This document shows positions 59,288-64,000 of a DNA stretch of 64,000 nt, in pieces. The position numbers were made by a program, and so were the translations under genes. The stretch spans positions 62,001 to 126,000 of the forward strand of contig MU400588.1 in assembly GCA_022578965.1 (NCBI GenBank), written 5' to 3'. The notes beneath the pieces were generated by a model that saw nothing but the letters and a program-made list of their open reading frames with translations, did no database searches and was not told the DNA's origin. The stretch comes from Xylaria sp. FL1777. Its lineage: Eukaryota > Ascomycota > Sordariomycetes > Xylariales > Xylariaceae. Every line of letters begins with the position of its first letter. The stretch's first letter is position 1.

Positions 59288-60975
59288 ATGGCTGCCCTCG
59301 ATGCTGGACAGCATCCAGTAGCGGGGACGAGTAAACCGGCTCGCCAGTCTCCCCAGCCCCAATCTTCGCAATCAAAGCGAGACAAGAAACGCCAGGTCTT
59401 GAGTGACCGTCTGAGCGCCCTTTCCGACCAGTTCAACCGGGAAAAGGATAGACATTACCGAGAGGAACTACAGAAGATTCAAGTCGATGTCAGCCTTGTT
59501 TCCCGAGTCGATGCTTACGCCGACCGTCCGCTTGACGAGATTGACCGAGAACGAAGAGAAAGAGAGCTATCCCAGGCCACAAATGGTGCCAACAATAATC
59601 CCGGCGCCGCCTCGCACCGGAGTCTCCTAGAAATGGCTGGGCCCACGTTCCAGGAATGGATTCACGAAGTAGAGGATCTTCTGGAAACTCGTGATTACGA
59701 TATGACAGCCCAAAAGGTGAGCATTGCCACTGTCTCGGATTGCTATTTGCTCTGCGAAATCTGCTAACACCCATATAGTACGACTACGAGCGAAAGATGC
59801 AAGACTACCATAACACCCATGCCTACCGAATCGAAGTAGCCAAGAGAGAGCACAAGGCGCTATCGGATACTCTCAAGGATAGGCTGATCAATAACATACT
59901 GTCCAAGAAGTACCGACTCACTAAGGAGAAAGAAGCCATCGACATTTCTGATAGCTCCGCATTGCTCTTGCACCCAAATCAGTTCAGCTTGACGAACCCG
60001 GCCAGCCCTGGTGGACCCCATGGCAAGCGAAATACTAGGCTGCGACGTGAGATGGAGGAGCTACCCGGATACTCCGACACTAAGAAGAGAAAACGCCACG
60101 CAGGTGATGACGATGGGTCGCCGGCGCCTGCTCGCAGAGGTGACACATCCAATGCGACACCCTTCTGGCAAAGCGATAGGCTTAAGAGCCTGCGCCGGGG
60201 GACAGGCCCTGTATACAGCATGGGCAAGCTTTTTACCGATAAGGAGCTTTCCATGACCTACAACGCGGCAGCTCTAGCGTCACACAAACACCTGCTAACT
60301 CGTCGTGATGCAAGAGGAAATGTTCTACCTTCACCAGAGGAGAGCGACACCAGCAACGGAGATGCCAACGAGGATGAAGAGGAACTTTCGGCGGCAACAA
60401 TGGAACGACAACCTTCGCATACTACGCGTAGCACGAGAGGTGGCCAGCAGAATTTCTATGACGATAAGGCGCTTGGCTTAGAAGGGTTGGCAAATTTCGA
60501 GCTTCCTGGGAATCTTAACAAGGTGGCAGCCCAAGAACCTAAGATGCCTCCCTTGATTCAATCGCATTATGTCAAAGCATACGTCAAATCAGAGTCCAAC
60601 ACCCCAGCCAGTTTGTCGGCCGAAGATACGGCACACGACATGACGGTGATGACGATATGGAAGAACTTCCAGACCAAGAATGGCAAAGGTTCCAATATAG
60701 AGCTCGACAATGGTGGCCGCCGTTTATTGGAGACTATGTCGATTCCTCAGCGGAGAAACAAAAATGTCACTTACGTGCAACGTCCTCGGCCCTCTACAGA
60801 TGCACTGGCAGAGGCTCTGGACGTGTCTTCAAATGTGCGAGAAGAACCAGTCGCAAACTCGGCCCCTTTGAACGCGGCTGCAAATTCATCTGCTGGAGTG
60901 CCCATGAGCCGGCAGAGTAGCTTAGGTGGTATTGCCATGAGCAGAGCTGGTAGTGGAAGAGGTAAACGAAAGTGA
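59288..60975 (+). CDS. Sds3-like subunit of a histone-deacetylase (Rpd3L/Sin3-type) complex
   Basis: Predicted 541-aa nuclear protein from exons 59288-59716 and 59779-60975. The Sds3-like domain covers about residues 30-215. It begins KRDKKRQVLSDRLSALSDQF and continues with coiled-coil REKDRHYREELQKIQ, then PLDEIDRERRERE, and after the intron YDYERKMQDYHNTHAYRIEV and KYRLTKEKEA. Yeast Sds3 has the same pattern and holds Sin3 and the deacetylase together. The rest is mostly disordered with a basic KKRKRHA signal (about 230) that could import the protein. The tail ends in SGRGKRK. The ATG at 59288 is chosen because it has good context just before the conserved region; a few more in-frame residues precede it. 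Confidence 0.88.
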
Positions 60976-61648
60976 TGGGTTCGAATTTAGTATATTTACA
61001 GGAAGTGTATGGGGCCATTAGGAATCTTGTGATGGTGCCTATAGACTAATGGTGTTTACAATCCTTAGTGGCATACCCCTATTGCGTTTCATAGTATCTG
61101 GATTATTATGAAGGCATTTTCGAGCGCTTTATTACAATACCATGAATCCTATATACGGGATGAAGCGATCTACCAATGTAACAATAAATTGATTACTGAA
61201 TTAACATACAAGTTTCAATGTCGTTTTGCGTCTGTATCATGCCAAACATTAATGCTGTATTCGTGAGGGGGTCTGCAAAGGGGCTTCCCCCTTTACGTGG
61301 TGCTGTCCGACTCTACTACTCATCGGATGGATAGTTAGTGGGAAAAATTACTTCGTTTAACGTTAATTCACTTATTTTTGTTTCGGCTAGACAGGTATGT
61401 TTCACGGGTTGGAATCAGCCGGCGATGATGGCCCGATAATACTATAGACCAACTGAATTCCGAGCAGTTGTTTTCAAAGCACACTTTCACGTTGACGTTG
61501 AGACGAATCACGTAAGGGCAGATACGACAATTTAATATATCCCAATATAAACACGTCTATTATTAAACTCCTTTTGTAATGCTAAGACTATCGTACTATT
61601 TATTCACATCAACTGGTAATTTTTGTTCAATCCCGAAATATCCGACAC
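60976..61648. other. Spacer between convergent genes
   Basis: AT-rich 3' flanks of the Sds3-like and oxygenase genes. No gene seen. Confidence 0.6.
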
Positions 61649-62506
61649 TCAAGGTCCGAAGACGATAGCTCGCACCTCGATACTCTCTCTGCCTTCGGCG
61701 TCGGGCCGTGAGTGAGGGTGCTCGAAGGCGGTGTGCGCCACGCGGCCGCCGTCGACAGTCGAGCCCTCATTCAGGGTGTCGCTGTCGAAGCACTCCAGCA
61801 GTAGACGCTCGGTGCCGACCATGCCGCTCAGATAGTACCACTTCTGGCCCGGGTTGTAGTGGATGGCGGCCGTCTGGCCGGTGTAGCCGTGCGAGTAGCG
61901 GTGTTCGACCGGGATAACATCCTTCTGGTCTAGTGTCGAGCTCGACGCGAAGCCTAGCGGCATCGTCTCGAGCGGGTTCTTGTTCAGCGGCCGCCACACG
62001 TTGATGATGCGGTAGCGGCCCTGCAACAACTTCTCGGCGTCGTCGCCCATGTGCGTCACTACGCGCTTCTTGGCTGAGTACGCCGTCTGGTCGATGTGGA
62101 CGGTCTGCACGGCTTTACGGCTTGCGTTGGGGTCCGCGCGCCGGATGGTGTGGTCGAAGAGGAAGATCCGGTTGCTGCCGGGGACGTGATCCAGCAGCAG
62201 CTTCTCTACTTCTGGGTAGTAGTTTGCCTTGATGGACTCGTCGTCCGTGAAGTCCTTCTCCTTGGACTCCGGCACGTCCTTGATGATCTGGAATGCGTCG
62301 CGGTCGAGGTTGAACTCGGATTCACGGCCGCGGACATCCTCGATCGTCACCTCATGCCAGGACTTCTCGACATTGTGCTGCGGCTCCCCGTCTGGTGGCG
62401 TGCCGACGTAGTTGAAGGCTACTTGTCCGGCGGGAGGATGGAGGGAGAAGTTCAGCTTCGCCTTGACGGTGCCATGGGGAACTGTGGTAGGGGCTGAGAT
62501 GGCCAT
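61649..62506 (-). CDS. GA4-desaturase / AsaB / CmcJ-family hydroxylase-desaturase
   Basis: Single-exon, predicted 285 aa, the usual size of this fungal family, members of which hydroxylate or desaturate small molecules in secondary pathways. Recognised features are the N-terminal GQVAFNYVGTPPDGEPQ, then VHIDQTAYSA with an H-x-D pair that could bind iron (about 137-139), INVWRPLN (about 169-176), and the C-terminal block YNPGQKWYYLSGM followed by LLLECFDSD. The sequence ends EHPHSRPDAEGRESIEVRAIV, a strongly conserved family ending. The H-x-D plus distant His layout suggests a Fe(II)/2-oxoglutarate enzyme, but this is inference. No signal peptide. Codons are GC-rich relative to the flanks. No other tailoring, PKS or NRPS gene is visible nearby, so it is not part of an evident cluster. 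Confidence 0.88.
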   Translation of the reverse strand: MAISAPTTVPHGTVKAKLNFSLHPPAGQVAFNYVGTPPDGEPQHNVEKSWHEVTIEDVRGRESEFNLDRDAFQIIKDVPESKEKDFTDDESIKANYYPEVEKLLLDHVPGSNRIFLFDHTIRRADPNASRKAVQTVHIDQTAYSAKKRVVTHMGDDAEKLLQGRYRIINVWRPLNKNPLETMPLGFASSSTLDQKDVIPVEHRYSHGYTGQTAAIHYNPGQKWYYLSGMVGTERLLLECFDSDTLNEGSTVDGGRVAHTAFEHPHSRPDAEGRESIEVRAIVFGP

Positions 62507-64000
62507 TTTGAATGAAGGGGTGAGCGGTGAGGGTTAAGGTAGAGAGCTTTATGAGTGTAAGTATTATTTTATGTATTAAGCTTGTTAGAAGTTGAGTTTA
62601 TAGTGGAACTGCTGTACAGATTACCGAGGTAGTAGTTATGATCGAAGTTGTTATTACTTGATTTGGATCTGTTCCAACTAGGTAACTACGGCACAGTGAT
62701 GAGGGGACTCATTTATACTTAAAGAACATACCTACCAAGTCATTTATCAGCAACACACGCATTTCAAAGCAGTCGAATGTCGGGGATGTTGGAGTTCCTC
62801 TGTGATTGGCGCAAGCTGATGACGTTATTGGCTAAGGAACTCCGGGTTTTTAGATATGTAATCAGCTGTTATGGAAATCCGCGTACAACTACCGCAGAGT
62901 TACAATGTAATGGTGTACACTTACAACATGACAAGCCTGCTACTTTATCTTAAGGTCCTTGTTCTGTCTTTACTCTCTTGCTATGCATGCTGTTGAGGCG
63001 TTGCGAATGATACATACCAGCTATGGAATGTTGTGGCGTATGATGTCTCGGGAACGTTCCGATTGCCGATGATCTACACGATGCAACTGATTTGCGCTAA
63101 CCATGGGTTGGGGTTGGGGTAGGGCTTTTTTTCCATAGAATTAACGGGAGTTTTCTAACCCAACGATTACATAAACTTGCGGGGAAAATTAATGTCCCGG
63201 CTGAGGTCATACAATACCTATTACACTAGAGAACATACTGCACTGTAAAAATCGAATATGTCATATGTCTTAGGTGATATGCTGCACACATTCCGTGACC
63301 GATTACTTTTATAGAGTTGGTTCTTGTGCGTCATAGCCACGTGGTCTGGTAGATTATAATGGATGTTCGTATGGTTTTAGAGTGAGTTAACTATTAAACA
63401 CCCAACCAGTACCGGTAGCTAGTCTTAAGGTATTGGTAGGGTGGAATATAACCACTTGATAATTATACACCCTCGTCCTTCGGGACTAGCATCATTAGTA
63501 CAATGGAATGATTGGCCGTTTTACAGTATCTTTAGACAAGTTGTTTTGTTTCTAAAGGTAGAATTTACTTCATGTATTAAGTAAATCATATATCCTTTCT
63601 GGTTTATAGCTTATATACTAAGGTTGACACGGTATTGTTGAGTACCTTATGTTGTATAGTAGTAAATATGTAAGTCTTACCAAAACCTCCTCTGTGAGAA
63701 TATCCAACCGTGCTGGTAAGGCTTTCTGATAGATACATGCCGTACGCTGCGTGTACCTTATCATAAGCACGTGCTCACCTGATGAGCATATTTCGTTCAA
63801 AGATAGATAATTATGATATAAGAGTAATTCCACACGCCTACGGTTGTACAGTGCCTAGGGAGGTACCTAATCATAAGCACCTCAGTGGCTTTTAGTCAAT
63901 AAGGCTACCTCAGTAGGTAGTACCTTAGGTAGGTAGTAGTCCTACTGAGTTAGGTACCTACTTTGTATGTAGGTATAATTCGTACAGTGAGGTAGGTACA
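62507..64000. other. Terminal spacer, TACCTA-rich at its end
   Basis: No gene supported. From about 63846 to the end, TAGGTA/TACCTA words are dense. The short open frame on - at 63618-63833 is AT-driven and not supported. Confidence 0.55.
63846..64000. repeat. Dense TAGGTA/TACCTA block
   Basis: At least ten TAGGTA or TACCTA words in about 155 nt, some joined as GGTACCTA palindromes. The same words recur in most spacers of this window and are rare inside the coding exons. Confidence 0.7.

Noticed and set aside
61708..62497. Open frames antisense to the AsaB-like gene
   Set aside because: Third-position GC shadows of the oxygenase exon.
61649..62506. A secondary-metabolite cluster around the AsaB-like gene
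   Set aside because: The neighbours visible here are a histone-deacetylase subunit and spacer; no PKS, NRPS, terpene or cluster regulator gene is present within the window.
1..64000. CRISPR arrays, rRNA, tRNA or intact transposons
   Set aside because: I saw no regularly spaced repeats, no cloverleaf-type B-box with matching A-box, and no transposase or reverse-transcriptase frame. This was by eye only; a covariance-model scan would be decisive.

Overview
This window looks like a chromosomal segment of a filamentous ascomycete (Pezizomycotina, probably Sordariomycetes). The genes have short GT-AG introns, mostly 45-250 nt, with CTAAC or CTGAC branch sites close to the acceptor. The proteins are fungal in type: FacA-like acetyl-CoA synthetase, a Ssn6 corepressor, fungal MFS transporters and a fungal ADAM. 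The spacers are long, AT-leaning and sprinkled with TAGGTA/TACCTA words. I saw no rRNA, tRNA, CRISPR array or intact transposon. All exon models below were spliced by eye from frame, family conservation and splice signals.

Layout. 1-8 kb: a Yra1/ALY mRNA-export adaptor (+), a class I/II aminotransferase (-) and the clamp-loader subunit Rfc5 (+). 8-11 kb: a gene-poor spacer holding one speculative spliced ORF. 11-18.4 kb: acetyl-CoA synthetase (+) and a membrane-anchored ADAM metalloprotease (+). 19-26 kb: a small acidic unknown protein (-), a GH51 arabinofuranosidase (+) and a TBL1/Sif2-like LisH-WD40 protein (-). 29.7-31 kb: a TMEM115-family Golgi membrane protein (+). 31-38.4 kb: a 7.6-kb microsatellite-rich spacer with one doubtful ORF pair. 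38-47.5 kb: Ssn6/Cyc8, ribosomal protein L3, an unknown protein with a possible mitochondrial leader, and anthranilate synthase component I, all on +. 48.8-56.5 kb: a DHA1-type drug/polyamine transporter, a myo-inositol-type sugar transporter and an unrecognised two-pass Cys-rich membrane protein, all on -. 59-62.5 kb: a Sds3-like histone-deacetylase subunit (+) and a GA4-desaturase/AsaB-family oxygenase (-). The rest is TACCTA-rich spacer.

The genes are mainly housekeeping and do not form an obvious biosynthetic cluster. Three of them (TBL1/Sif2-like, Ssn6, Sds3-like) belong to separate transcriptional corepressor complexes, which may be coincidence. The most unusual features are an 894-nt intron inside the RRM of the Yra1 homologue (yeast YRA1 is autoregulated through its own outsized intron), a 17-nt microexon in the LisH domain of the TBL1-like gene, a perfect 14-bp inverted repeat at 43926-43962, an in-frame Arg-rich leader on the 44139 gene, and the unrecognised Cys-rich membrane protein at 55338-56475.
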